Source: Treponema_C sp050937815
Lineage (GTDB): Bacteria > Spirochaetota > Spirochaetia > Treponematales > Treponemataceae
Direction of reading: 5' to 3'
DNA length: 64,000 bases
NCBI RefSeq assembly: GCF_050937815.1
Contig: NZ_JACDIJ010000001.1
Coordinates: 310,001-374,000 of the forward strand
Part shown: in pieces, positions 8,080-16,195 of the stretch
Numbering within the stretch: position 1 is the first letter of the stretch
Layout: every line of letters starts with the position of its first letter
Position numbers and translations under genes: made by a program
The notes under the pieces: generated by a model
What the model saw: only the letters and a program-made list of their open reading frames with translations
What the model was told of the DNA's origin: nothing
Database searches by the model: none

Positions 8080-9354
8080 TTAAGACCGCCCACTTGCGCG
8101 GCAATGTCTGACAATAAATAAAAGCAATGCCTTTGCTTCCCATACCAATTGTTCGCATTCCACATATTCATCCGCTTGATGCGCGCCGCCGTACACGGAA
8201 AAGTCTCTGAATATGCCGAAATTAAAGCTGCTTTCGGAACCCGCCGCCAAAAACACCGAAAGGTCGGAAAGGCAGGCACCGGTTTGACGCACTTTTTTCC
8301 CCGACACCTGTTCGGCCGCACGGTGAAGTTCGGCGATGGCTCCGTAAGTATCTTTACTCGGTGCATAGTTAAAAAAACGGGATGTTCGTGTAAAATCAGC
8401 CAAATGAAGGTCTTTTTTTTCCAAAACCCTGCGTATTTTTTCAAGAGCGGCGTTTAGCTGAGATTCGACTTCTTTTTGTTCTTTATCGGTATATATGACA
8501 AAAGAAAGCTCTCCGGAACCCGCGCCCACATGCCCCTTTCCCGTCTGCATACCGATAAAGCGGAAAGCCGAACCTTCCATATCGGTACCGCGGTATAAAG
8601 GATTTTCGTGCAGTTCACGGCGGCGCGCGGCGGCGAATTCTTTTAAGCCTTCTTTTACAATGTACAAACCGTCAAACACCTTTTCGGCATTATCGGTCGG
8701 ATACTCAAGCGAAATTTTAAGCATATACACACAGCCGCCCAAACCGGCAGTCCATATTTCGTAATTTCCGCCGTCCAAATTGACATAGGTTTCGGCAGGA
8801 TATTTTAAACAAGCTGCAAGAGCGCCGTCGCCGCCGCCGTCTTCTTCGTCTACATACGAAGTAAAGGCAAGAGGTTTATCGATTTGTATTCCCAAATCCT
8901 GAAGGGCTTGAAACGCAAACATACTTACGGCAATACCGCATTTATCGTCTCCTGCTCCGCGGCCGAACAATTTTCCGTCTTTTATTATACCGCCGAGAGG
9001 ATCGACGCTCCATAAATCGGTATCTCCGATTAAAACGGTATCCATATGGGCGGCAAGCATAACGCCCTTCCCTTTTTTATATGTACAGGTAATATTCGGC
9101 CGCTTATCCGTTCCGCGGCCGGCAAGATATTCGGGATGATTTTTTATGCCGGAAACGGAATCGGGACAGTACATTTCATATTCGAATCCCCTGCCTTCGC
9201 ACCATTTTCGTATATATTCCTGACCTTCGGCTTCATTGCAGTGTGTCCTGTGATTTTCCGTATTGATTTTGATCAAGCGGGAAAGCAAATCGAACAGTTC
9301 TTCTTTATGCTCATCCGCATAGCGCAAAACGGCTTTTTCTTCTGCTATTCCCAT
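8080..9354 (-). CDS. M20-family metallopeptidase/deacetylase
   Basis: A 424-residue M20 family protein (ArgE/DapE/carboxypeptidase G2 group) with a two-zinc active site. Visible blocks are LAAHMDTV (about 99-106; metal His and Asp), GRGAGDDKCGIAVSM (about 131-145; bridging Asp), YVDEEDGGGDGA (about 166-177; catalytic Glu pair) and HQADEYVEC near the C-terminus (metal His). It is cytoplasmic, with no signal peptide. Its 3' end is 86 bp from the NagB-like gene and its start overlaps the amidohydrolase gene by 10 bp. In a carbohydrate operon it may remove an acyl or peptidyl group from the imported substrate; dipeptidase activity is the alternative. Confidence 0.85.
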   Translation of the reverse strand: MGIAEEKAVLRYADEHKEELFDLLSRLIKINTENHRTHCNEAEGQEYIRKWCEGRGFEYEMYCPDSVSGIKNHPEYLAGRGTDKRPNITCTYKKGKGVMLAAHMDTVLIGDTDLWSVDPLGGIIKDGKLFGRGAGDDKCGIAVSMFAFQALQDLGIQIDKPLAFTSYVDEEDGGGDGALAACLKYPAETYVNLDGGNYEIWTAGLGGCVYMLKISLEYPTDNAEKVFDGLYIVKEGLKEFAAARRRELHENPLYRGTDMEGSAFRFIGMQTGKGHVGAGSGELSFVIYTDKEQKEVESQLNAALEKIRRVLEKKDLHLADFTRTSRFFNYAPSKDTYGAIAELHRAAEQVSGKKVRQTGACLSDLSVFLAAGSESSFNFGIFRDFSVYGGAHQADEYVECEQLVWEAKALLLFIVRHCRASGRS

Positions 9355-10427
9355 TTATGTTTTTCCCCGTATATATCCGTTGAAGCGCCGTCTATCAATT
9401 CTTTGGCGTTCCCGTAAAACACACGTGCAACGTCGTCGGCGGAAAGTCCTACGTTTTGCGCCGCTTTTTTAAAAGCCAAGATTTCTTCATACATAAAGTA
9501 TGTCAGCTTTTCGCCTTCGGCAGGAGAAACTTCCCGTAAATGCGGATCCAAACTCGGATCTCCGTACAAACCCGGAGGCACCAAATTTATATAGGTACCG
9601 TTTTCTTCAATGCGGTGCATTCTCATGCGAAGTACCGGCAAATCGCTTCCGAACATTACGCGCTTGGGGCCTACGGCTTCAAGCAGTTTGGTCATAACAT
9701 GTTCGTTTGTATTTGCGGTAAACTCGAACATAAGATCCTCGGCTTCGGCAAGGCGTTCGAAGGCATCGCCTACATCGTCTTTGCAATAAGCGCGGCCTAT
9801 ATGAGCTATCATAAGCCGTATGCGGGGAAACTCGCGCTTAATTTCAAGGATTTGCGCTATGTTTACCGGGTCTTTTAATCGTCCGGAACGCGGAATATGA
9901 AGCATCATAAGCGCGCCCATTTCATTCAGTTTTTTAAGCTGATGTTTGGGGAAAAAGTCGAATATGCGAATTTCGTTTTGCGGAATATATTCGGGCGCAA
10001 GATCAAGATACGATTTTAAGCCGTAAAAATGCCCTTCGGTAATTTTCCGTTCGACTTCTTCTGCGCTTTGTTCGGGCATTGAATAATAGAGTGCCGGATA
10101 CCCGGTTTTTTCGACACATTCGCGGCAATAGGTATTGCAGGCGTCGGCCGTATCGCGCTTTGTACTGGCAAAAAATAAGGGCGTTACCCGTTTACCGGGA
10201 AAAAACAAGCGGTAACTTTCCTGCAAATCTTCAATACTGTTGTCTTTTGCAATCAAATATGGCCACATAACGGTACGCACGGGATCTTTCGGATTCGGTT
10301 TTCCCACACTCGAAAGATGATAGAGCCATACGTGGCAATGAATGTCTATCATTTTATCCGGAAGAAAATCTTTAAGCTCTTCTTCGTATATGCGGCGGTC
10401 TACATCTTTTATTTCAAATAAACTCAT
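9345..10427 (-). CDS. Metal-dependent amidohydrolase (amidohydrolase_2 family)
   Basis: A 360-residue TIM-barrel amidohydrolase. The HxH metal motif is at MIDIHCHVWLYH (about 27-38), a second metal His is in IAHIGRAYC (about 219-227), and the barrel-closing Asp is in VMFGSDLPVLRMR (about 258-270). This matches the amidohydrolase_2 group, which hydrolyses or decarboxylates ring compounds, lactones and amides. It starts 11 bp after the kinase gene and overlaps the M20 gene by 10 bp. A sugar-lactonase-like or deacetylase-like role fits the operon but is inference. Confidence 0.8.
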   Translation of the reverse strand: MSLFEIKDVDRRIYEEELKDFLPDKMIDIHCHVWLYHLSSVGKPNPKDPVRTVMWPYLIAKDNSIEDLQESYRLFFPGKRVTPLFFASTKRDTADACNTYCRECVEKTGYPALYYSMPEQSAEEVERKITEGHFYGLKSYLDLAPEYIPQNEIRIFDFFPKHQLKKLNEMGALMMLHIPRSGRLKDPVNIAQILEIKREFPRIRLMIAHIGRAYCKDDVGDAFERLAEAEDLMFEFTANTNEHVMTKLLEAVGPKRVMFGSDLPVLRMRMHRIEENGTYINLVPPGLYGDPSLDPHLREVSPAEGEKLTYFMYEEILAFKKAAQNVGLSADDVARVFYGNAKELIDGASTDIYGEKHKWE

Positions 10428-10438
10428 AAATACTCCTT

Positions 10439-11863
10439 TTATTGTATTTTTCCATACTGTTCCAAGAGTTTTTCAAACGGCTCTTTGTCTTTTTCCGGAA
10501 TCAAAACATCGTATTCGGGATGCAGTTTTTTACAGCCCTCTTCTACGGAAGCGAAGATTCCGCAGCCTGCTCCGGCAAGTACGGCGGCTCCCAAAGCGGG
10601 AAGATCCGGCGTTGACGAAACGGACAAGGGACAGCCCAACACATTACAGGTAAGGCGGCTCCAAAAACGGCTGTTCGCAGCGCCTCCTGAAAACACGACC
10701 TCCCGTATATCGCCGGCTCCGCTAAACGAACGGAAAAGCTGCAGCAATCGAACGGATACTCCTTCCATCACAGCCTGCGCCATATCAAAGCGGTCGTGTC
10801 CCAAATGCATACCCCTAAACTCGACGGCCGAAGAAGCACCCGATGCGCTTTGAGGATAAAAACACAAGCCCGAACTTCCGCAGGGCCGCGCTTCGGCTTC
10901 GCTATCAATTTCTTTATAAGAAAGTCCTGAAAGCACATTTTCTTTAAGCCACGAAAGACATATACCGCCGTTCGAAAGCGAGGCAAGAAAACCCCACGGT
11001 GAACCGGCAGCCGAACGCGATTGGGCAAAACCCGTTTCAAAACGCGGTTTATCCGACAACGCACAAATAACCCATGCGGTTCCCGTTCCTATAAGAGCGG
11101 TTCCTTCGCGGACAATCCCCGCACCGCTCATAGCCGCATATTGGTCATGCGCTCCGCTAACGACGCATACGTTTTCAGGCAAGCCGAGTTCACGGGCGGC
11201 ATCTTTTTTTAACCGGCCGACGTTTTGTCCCGACGGAACAAGGGTACTCAAGTTTTTTTCGCCTATTCCGAGCCACTCAAGCATATCGGCATCATAAACT
11301 TCCCGTTCGATATCGGCCAGTTGATTTATACCTGCGTTTGAAAAATCTATAAGCGCTTGACCGGTAAGCCGCATTGTTACATAATCGGCAACCGAAAAAA
11401 ACTTTGCGGCTTTGCAAAACAACTCGGGCCGTTCGTCTTTTAAGCGCTTAATTTGGAATGCCGGAAGACCGTTGCCGGCCTGCCAGCCGCTCATGCGGTA
11501 CATACGTTCTTTTCCGAATGAGCGTTCATATTGCATACGCTGCGCCGCACAGCGGGTATCGCTCCATACGAGGGCGGGTGCAATAGGTTCCATAAAGCCG
11601 TCAAGGGCAACGAGTGTTCCGCCCTGCGTTGAAAGCGACAAGGCGGCAATACCGGAAGCCGTTCCTTGAACATCGCATGCGCTGCGTACCGTTTTTACCA
11701 AAGCGTTCCACCAGTCATTCGGGCTTTGCTCGCAGGCATGTAAAGAAGGACGCATAGTCGGATATTCGGCATACGAACGCCCCAAACAATTGCCGTCCGG
11801 AGAAAAAACCATAGCTTTTACGCCGGTCGTTCCGATGTCGATACCTAAAAGATAATCGCCCAT
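10439..11863 (-). CDS. FGGY-family carbohydrate kinase (xylulokinase-like)
   Basis: A 474-residue FGGY kinase that phosphorylates a sugar or polyol with ATP in the cytoplasm. The N-terminal ATPase block GIDIGTTGVKAMVFSPDG is at about residues 7-24. LVWSDTRCAAQ at about 98-108, VSGAHDQYAAMSGAG near 238 and the FSGGAANSRFWSRL adenosine-binding block near 392 follow. The overall pattern is nearest to xylulokinase and related ketose or polyol kinases. It is the first gene of the 13-gene leftward operon. A strong Shine-Dalgarno (AGGAGG) lies 11 nt upstream of the ATG and a full-consensus promoter is at 11891-11919. It defines the committing step of the pathway; the substrate is not known. Confidence 0.88.
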   Translation of the reverse strand: MGDYLLGIDIGTTGVKAMVFSPDGNCLGRSYAEYPTMRPSLHACEQSPNDWWNALVKTVRSACDVQGTASGIAALSLSTQGGTLVALDGFMEPIAPALVWSDTRCAAQRMQYERSFGKERMYRMSGWQAGNGLPAFQIKRLKDERPELFCKAAKFFSVADYVTMRLTGQALIDFSNAGINQLADIEREVYDADMLEWLGIGEKNLSTLVPSGQNVGRLKKDAARELGLPENVCVVSGAHDQYAAMSGAGIVREGTALIGTGTAWVICALSDKPRFETGFAQSRSAAGSPWGFLASLSNGGICLSWLKENVLSGLSYKEIDSEAEARPCGSSGLCFYPQSASGASSAVEFRGMHLGHDRFDMAQAVMEGVSVRLLQLFRSFSGAGDIREVVFSGGAANSRFWSRLTCNVLGCPLSVSSTPDLPALGAAVLAGAGCGIFASVEEGCKKLHPEYDVLIPEKDKEPFEKLLEQYGKIQ

Positions 11864-11890
11864 AGGCGCAATGTCCTCCTTTTGATTTTA

Positions 11891-11919
11891 ATTATAAGGG
11901 TGAAGACTTTTACTGTCAA
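11891..11919 (-). promoter_or_regulatory. Full-consensus sigma-70 promoter of the 13-gene operon
   Basis: Read leftward, TTGACA (11914-11919) and TATAAT (11891-11896) are separated by exactly 17 bp, a perfect consensus, 28 bp upstream of the kinase ATG. Operator-like sequences sit immediately upstream at 11926-11961. So strong a promoter beside operators implies control by repression. Confidence 0.85.
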
Positions 11920-11925
11920 TAAAAA

Positions 11926-11961
11926 TGATTGAATAAATCATATTTTTTTTGAATAAATCAA
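11926..11961. promoter_or_regulatory. Two operator-like inverted repeats (TGATT-N5-AATCA type)
   Basis: TGATTGAATAAATCA at 11926-11940 is an inverted repeat (TGATT/AATCA). A second element, TTGAATAAATCAA at 11949-11961, shares the core TTGAATAAATCA. They lie just upstream of the -35 box of the leftward operon and resemble the site at 12907-12921 before the second ABC operon. The DeoR-family protein encoded next door is the likely binder. Confidence 0.65.
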
Positions 11962-12002
11962 TTTTAGTGAAAAAAATATATAAAATAAGCTTTTTATTTA
12001 AA

Positions 12003-12036
12003 AGTCAATCATTATTTACACACTTTTTGATTGACT
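12003..12036. promoter_or_regulatory. Autoregulatory operator: 9-bp perfect inverted repeat over the -35 box
   Basis: AGTCAATCA (12003-12011) and TGATTGACT (12028-12036) form a perfect 9-bp inverted repeat with a 16-bp spacer. The right arm contains the -35 hexamer of the regulator's own promoter, so a bound repressor would block RNA polymerase. The half-site TGATTGA recurs at the other two promoters of the locus. Confidence 0.65.
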
Positions 12037-12059
12037 TCACGCAAAAAATGCCGTATAGT
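12031..12059 (+). promoter_or_regulatory. Promoter of the DeoR-family regulator, predicted leaderless
   Basis: TTGACT (12031-12036) and TATAGT (12054-12059) are separated by 17 bp. The -10 box ends 6 nt before the ATG at 12066, so transcription should start at or next to the start codon. No Shine-Dalgarno precedes that ATG, consistent with leaderless translation. Confidence 0.75.
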
Positions 12060-12065
12060 TTTAGT

Positions 12066-12878
12066 ATGCGGCAAAACATAAAAAACGCTTCCGTCAGTAA
12101 ATACGAACGGCGCGAACAAATGCTTATGGAACACCTCCGGCAAACCAACCGCGTTACAACCCAAGAAGCGGTAAAACTGCTCGATATTTCCGAGGCTACG
12201 GCACGAAGGTTTTTTTCTTCGCTTGAAATGCAGGGCAAAGTTATACGCGATTACGGCGGCATACGTTTAGCCGCGCGCAAAAATCACTATTATTTCGATT
12301 TACTGGAAAAAGTCGATACCGAAGAAAAAAAACGTATCGGAAAATATGCGGCGTCCCTTATAGAAAAGGGCGACACCGTTTACCTTGACTGCGGCACCAC
12401 CCTTTTATATATGGCTATAGCTTTAACGGAGCGCATTAAGCACGAAGATTTACTTCCTTTAAATATTATCACCAATTCCATGGCAAACATTCAAATTCTT
12501 TCCGAAGCACCGTCATACAAGGTTATTCTTACCGGCGGCGTATACAATCCGAACCGCAGAGATTTTTCGGGAGCTTTAACCGAAAGATATATAAGCGATT
12601 TCCACTTTACAAAAACATTTTTCGGCTGCGACGGCATATCGCTCGATATGGGCTTTACGTCAAATGAAATGGAAATATCCCGATTGAACGCCTGTGTGCT
12701 TGCGTGTTCGGATCACGCTTATGTGTTATCGGCTTCTTCAAAATTCGAAAAAAAATCTTTTATTTCTTATGCGGAATTACATCAAATCGATGAACTTATT
12801 ACCGGCAAAAAGCCCAACCGCACTATTCTCGGTGCGCTCAAAAGCAAGGGGCTGAAAATACATGTAACCGAAGAATAA
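12066..12878 (+). CDS. DeoR/GlpR-family transcriptional repressor
   Basis: A 270-residue regulator of the DeoR family: an N-terminal winged helix-turn-helix (about 12-70; VTTQEAVKLLDISEATARRF is the HTH) and a C-terminal sugar-phosphate sensor domain of the NagB-like fold (about 85-250; YLDCGTTLLYMA and ILTGGVYNPNRRDFSG). The start at 12066 is chosen over an in-frame ATG at 11949 because promoter elements run through the upstream part and the -10 box ends 6 nt before it. It lies between the divergent kinase operon and the second sugar ABC operon. TGATTGA words flank it on both sides. It is the likely local repressor, released by a phosphorylated intermediate of the pathway (inferred). Confidence 0.88.
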   Translation: MRQNIKNASVSKYERREQMLMEHLRQTNRVTTQEAVKLLDISEATARRFFSSLEMQGKVIRDYGGIRLAARKNHYYFDLLEKVDTEEKKRIGKYAASLIEKGDTVYLDCGTTLLYMAIALTERIKHEDLLPLNIITNSMANIQILSEAPSYKVILTGGVYNPNRRDFSGALTERYISDFHFTKTFFGCDGISLDMGFTSNEMEISRLNACVLACSDHAYVLSASSKFEKKSFISYAELHQIDELITGKKPNRTILGALKSKGLKIHVTEE

Positions 12879-12906
12879 CAAACATGCACAAACCGCATAT
12901 TAAATA

Positions 12907-12921
12907 TGATTGAAATAATCA
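12907..12921. promoter_or_regulatory. Operator-like inverted repeat before ABC operon 2
   Basis: TGATTGAAATAATCA is a 15-bp inverted repeat (TGATT/AATCA with 5-bp spacer), 39 bp upstream of a -35 box. A further TGATTGA word overlaps that -35 box (12958-12964). It matches the sites at 11926-11961, which links the second ABC operon to the same regulator. Confidence 0.65.
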
Positions 12922-12960
12922 AAAAAAATAAAATTCATTATTGAAACAACCATATTTTGA

Positions 12961-12989
12961 TTGACAGTTCAATATAATGGACTTATACT
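12961..12989 (+). promoter_or_regulatory. Promoter of sugar ABC operon 2
   Basis: TTGACA (12961-12966), 17 bp, TATACT (12984-12989). The gene start follows 45 bp later with a strong GGAGGAAA Shine-Dalgarno. The operator word TGATTGA overlaps the -35 hexamer, consistent with repression. Confidence 0.8.
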
Positions 12990-13034
12990 TTTCTTTAAGA
13001 ATATCACAGATCTCTTAATTGAAGGAGGAAAGCA

Positions 13035-14309
13035 ATGAAAACAGGAACAAAAAAAACAGTTTCAATTTTATTAGCCGTATTACTTTCAATTGTTTGCATC
13101 TACGCGAACGGCAAAAGTGAATCTCCGAAAGAAGTTGTAACCATTGAAGCTGCCTTAGGCATGGGAGAATGGCTTGACGGCTGGGAAGTTTTGGAAAAAA
13201 GATTTGAAGCCGCCTATCCTTGGATAAACGTTGAAGCTGTGGGAGTCGGCGAATTGACCGACGATTTTATCAGTGCCCGATTGGCTGCCAACGATTTACC
13301 CGATTTACTGCAAGTAAATAACAACACGCTGACCAGAGATATGATAGACGAAGGTCTTTTAGCGGATTTAAGCCGGTTTGAAGCGGCAGCGCATATTCCC
13401 GAAAGTTATAAAGATGCATTTACATACAAGGGAATACTGTTCGGTTTTACTCAAGGAGCCGCATTCAGCACCTTATACATAAACATGAATGTGCTGCGAA
13501 AAGCCGGATGGAATAAAGTTCCTGCCAATTGGAACGAATTTGTCGACTGCTGTAACGACATTAAAAATAAAACAAAGGCGGCACCCTTAGTTGTCGGCGG
13601 AAAAAATCCGACCACCTGCTGGATGCTTTTTGAAAGTATTGTCGCAAACGCATGCGGAGATGAAATCGGTTTCGGTACATATGAAAAACAAATGTTAAAC
13701 GGTACGTTTGATTTTACCAAATATCCGAAAATTCAAAAGATGCTATTTGAAGTATCGCAGTTTTTATTAAAAGGTTCGGCAAGTTTAATCGATGACGATG
13801 TTGTAGCCGCTCTTAATGACGGTACTGCGGCGATGGCGTTAGCCGGTAACTGGACGGCCGGAGCTATTTTTTCGGGAAACCAAGACATTGTATGCGCATT
13901 GCCGCCCTTTAATGCCCCAAGCGGCAAATCATGGATTACCGTTTCGCCTGAAACGGGATACGGTTTATCGGCACAAAAAGAAAAAAACCAAAAAGTTATA
14001 GAAGCAAGAAACATTTTTTTCGAATGGCTGTTCAAACCGGAAAATTTTGCATTGAATCAAAATTATCGGGGCACAGTGCCCGTTTTGCAAAGTTTAACCC
14101 CCGATTTAATTAAATTACCCGAACAAATTGCAAAAATCGTTCCTGAAATGAACAAAGCAAATTATGTGACAATGGGTTTCAATCTATGGACACCGCAGTT
14201 TGCAGATACGGCTTGCACGGCGCTTAGAGATGTGTATGCCGGAAATATGAAGGCTGAAGATGCTTTAACAAAAATGTCCAAAACGTTAAAAGAAAGCCAT
14301 GTGAAGTAG
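13035..14309 (+). CDS. Carbohydrate ABC transporter solute-binding protein 2
   Basis: A 424-residue extracellular solute-binding protein of family 1. A signal peptide covers about residues 1-26 (basic MKTGTKKT, hydrophobic ILLAVLLSIVCIYA). A cysteine at position 22 has a poor lipobox, so lipidation is possible but not clear. The mature sequence shows the expected lobes, for example MGEWLDGWEVLEKRFEAAYP at about 41-60. It is first in a three-gene importer operon with two permeases and no ATPase, as in the leftward operon. Its promoter and operators suggest control by the adjacent DeoR regulator. It is clearly diverged from the binding protein at 1964-3349, so the two importers probably take up different but metabolically linked sugars. 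Confidence 0.9.
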   Translation: MKTGTKKTVSILLAVLLSIVCIYANGKSESPKEVVTIEAALGMGEWLDGWEVLEKRFEAAYPWINVEAVGVGELTDDFISARLAANDLPDLLQVNNNTLTRDMIDEGLLADLSRFEAAAHIPESYKDAFTYKGILFGFTQGAAFSTLYINMNVLRKAGWNKVPANWNEFVDCCNDIKNKTKAAPLVVGGKNPTTCWMLFESIVANACGDEIGFGTYEKQMLNGTFDFTKYPKIQKMLFEVSQFLLKGSASLIDDDVVAALNDGTAAMALAGNWTAGAIFSGNQDIVCALPPFNAPSGKSWITVSPETGYGLSAQKEKNQKVIEARNIFFEWLFKPENFALNQNYRGTVPVLQSLTPDLIKLPEQIAKIVPEMNKANYVTMGFNLWTPQFADTACTALRDVYAGNMKAEDALTKMSKTLKESHVK

Positions 14310-14319
14310 TATAATCGCT

Positions 14320-14347
14320 CGGCCGTTTTGAATATTCAATACGGCCG
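14320..14347 (+). other. Intercistronic 28-nt near-perfect palindrome after binding-protein gene
   Basis: CGGCCGT and ACGGCCG flank a palindromic TTGAATATTCAA core, giving a 28-nt palindrome with one mismatch, 10 nt after the binding-protein stop codon. It has no T-run. It may protect the 3' end of the binding-protein message or reduce read-through into the permease genes. It also argues that the permease starts downstream at 14382, not at an in-frame ATG at 14328 inside the palindrome. Confidence 0.6.
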
Positions 14348-14381
14348 GACGTATTTATTTACAGCACGAAAAAAATGCTAT

Positions 14382-15293
14382 ATGAAACACACGCATACGA
14401 CTCTTTTAAATTTTGAAAAACAGCGAACAAAAACCGGATTTTTATTTTTGCTTCCGACACTGCTTCTTTGTACGATTTTTATCGTAATTCCTTTGATTGA
14501 CTTAATTTACTATAGTTTTCACGAATGGAACGGAATATCCAGCACGATGAAATTTGTCGGATTACAAAATTATGTAAAACTGCCGTCAACCGAAGGTTTT
14601 GCTACTATGTTTGTATGGACGGTTGTATACGCAATCGGAGTTACCGTATTCACCGTAACGCTTTCTTTTTTTGTTGCCCTCGCCCTTGACCGTAAAGGGA
14701 AGTTTGTAATAAACAGACCCTTTTTACGATCCCTGTGGTTTTTGCCCTGCTTATTGAGTCCTACCATAGTCGGTATATTATGGAATATTATGTACAACTA
14801 TAACAGCGGCATTATTAATACGGTTTTAAAATATTTAAACTTAAAGCCGATAAATTGGCTTGAAACTTACGGTGTAACGAATATCGCAATAATTATAGCC
14901 AGTGTTTGGGCGCTTATGGGACTGTGTATCGTTATATTTTTAGCCGGTCTTCAAAGCATTCCCTCTGAATTATTCGAAGCGGCACATATAGACGGAGCTA
15001 CAAAAAGGCACAGATTATTTTACATCATTATTCCGATGATGGCGCCTTCCATAACCGTAAACGTTTTAACGACAAGTATTACGGCATTTAAAATGTACGA
15101 ACTGCCTTTAATTATTTCTCAAGGTTTGCCGGGTTTTTCCACACGATTATTAACTCAGAGAATATATTTTTTCGGTTTTTTTGCCAGAGAATACGGTATC
15201 GGATCCGCAATGTCCGTAATGCTGGTAGTCATTATAACCTTTATATCTCTAATAGAGTTTTTTTACTTACGAAAACGAGAGGAAACGTTTTGA
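14382..15293 (+). CDS. Carbohydrate ABC transporter permease (MalF type), importer 2
   Basis: A 303-residue permease with about six membrane spans. The EAA loop reads ELFEAAHIDGATKRHRLFYI at about residues 200-219. The start at 14382 is preferred because an in-frame ATG at 14328 falls inside the intercistronic palindrome. Its stop overlaps the start of the next permease by one base (TGATG), so the two are translationally coupled. It forms the inner-membrane channel for the sugar bound by the 13035-14309 protein. Confidence 0.9.
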   Translation: MKHTHTTLLNFEKQRTKTGFLFLLPTLLLCTIFIVIPLIDLIYYSFHEWNGISSTMKFVGLQNYVKLPSTEGFATMFVWTVVYAIGVTVFTVTLSFFVALALDRKGKFVINRPFLRSLWFLPCLLSPTIVGILWNIMYNYNSGIINTVLKYLNLKPINWLETYGVTNIAIIIASVWALMGLCIVIFLAGLQSIPSELFEAAHIDGATKRHRLFYIIIPMMAPSITVNVLTTSITAFKMYELPLIISQGLPGFSTRLLTQRIYFFGFFAREYGIGSAMSVMLVVIITFISLIEFFYLRKREETF

Positions 15294-16147
15294 TGAACAG
15301 CCGTACAATCTCCGTAAAAATAAAAAAAACACTGCCGCTTTTTCTCGGTGAATTGTTTTTTGTTATCGCTACGATACTGATTTTAATTCCCATTTATTAT
15401 TTTTTTATCGGAGCGTTTAAACAAAGATTGGATATTGTAAAATTTCCGTTAAAAATCAACGCAGCTATGTTTACTTTAAAGAATTTTGCTTACGCCTTGG
15501 ATAAAATGAAATACCTATCGGCTTTAAAAAACACATCTGCGATATTCATCATATCACAAACGCTGATAGTACTGTTCGGCTCTATGGCCGGTTTTGCAAT
15601 TGCAAGAATCCCAAGAAAGTTATTTTCGGCCGTTTACGTAGCCCTTCTTGCATTAATGGTCGTCCCCTTTATCGGATGTATAATCCCGTTGGTCGTACAA
15701 TCCGTCAAACTGAAAATTTATAACACATTATGGGCCTGTATACTTGTCCAAACCGCATGGAATTTGCCTTTTGCGATATTTTTGTATACCGGTTTTATGA
15801 GGGGACTGCCGCTTGACCTCGAATATGCAGCTTATATAGACGGATGCTCTACATTAAAATTATATTATAACATATTTCTTCCCCTGCTTTCGCCGGTAAC
15901 CGCTGCCTGTCTTATCCGCTGCGGAATAGGAATATGGAACGATTATGTGTTAAGCAATTCCGTATTAAACAGTGCGAGATCCCCCACGTTGATGGTGGGA
16001 ATAAAACTGTTTTTCGGAGCGCGCATAACCGAATACGGCTATGCATTTGCGGGAATTATCTTTACCTGCCTTCCGATAATAATTGCCTTTATCGCATTGC
16101 AAAAGAATTTTATCAAGGGCTTAACGGCCGGTTCCATGAAGGGATGA
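15293..16147 (+). CDS. Carbohydrate ABC transporter permease (MalG type), importer 2
   Basis: A 284-residue permease with about six membrane spans. The EAA-loop equivalent is EYAAYIDGCSTLKLYYNIFL at about 178-197. The ATG at 15293 shares its A with the previous gene's TGA stop and has GAGAGGA upstream. It completes the second importer. No ATPase gene is present in either importer operon, so both probably use a common ATPase encoded elsewhere. Confidence 0.9.
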   Translation: MNSRTISVKIKKTLPLFLGELFFVIATILILIPIYYFFIGAFKQRLDIVKFPLKINAAMFTLKNFAYALDKMKYLSALKNTSAIFIISQTLIVLFGSMAGFAIARIPRKLFSAVYVALLALMVVPFIGCIIPLVVQSVKLKIYNTLWACILVQTAWNLPFAIFLYTGFMRGLPLDLEYAAYIDGCSTLKLYYNIFLPLLSPVTAACLIRCGIGIWNDYVLSNSVLNSARSPTLMVGIKLFFGARITEYGYAFAGIIFTCLPIIIAFIALQKNFIKGLTAGSMKG

Positions 16148-16195
16148 AAACGGCTGCATCGGCCGACTTAATGCCCCTCCAAACCGGCACTTACT

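Noticed and set aside
8004..8444. Leftward reading frame of 146 codons overlapping the M20 gene
   Set aside because: It is a shadow in another frame of the M20 gene; the product has no family features and no ribosome-binding site.
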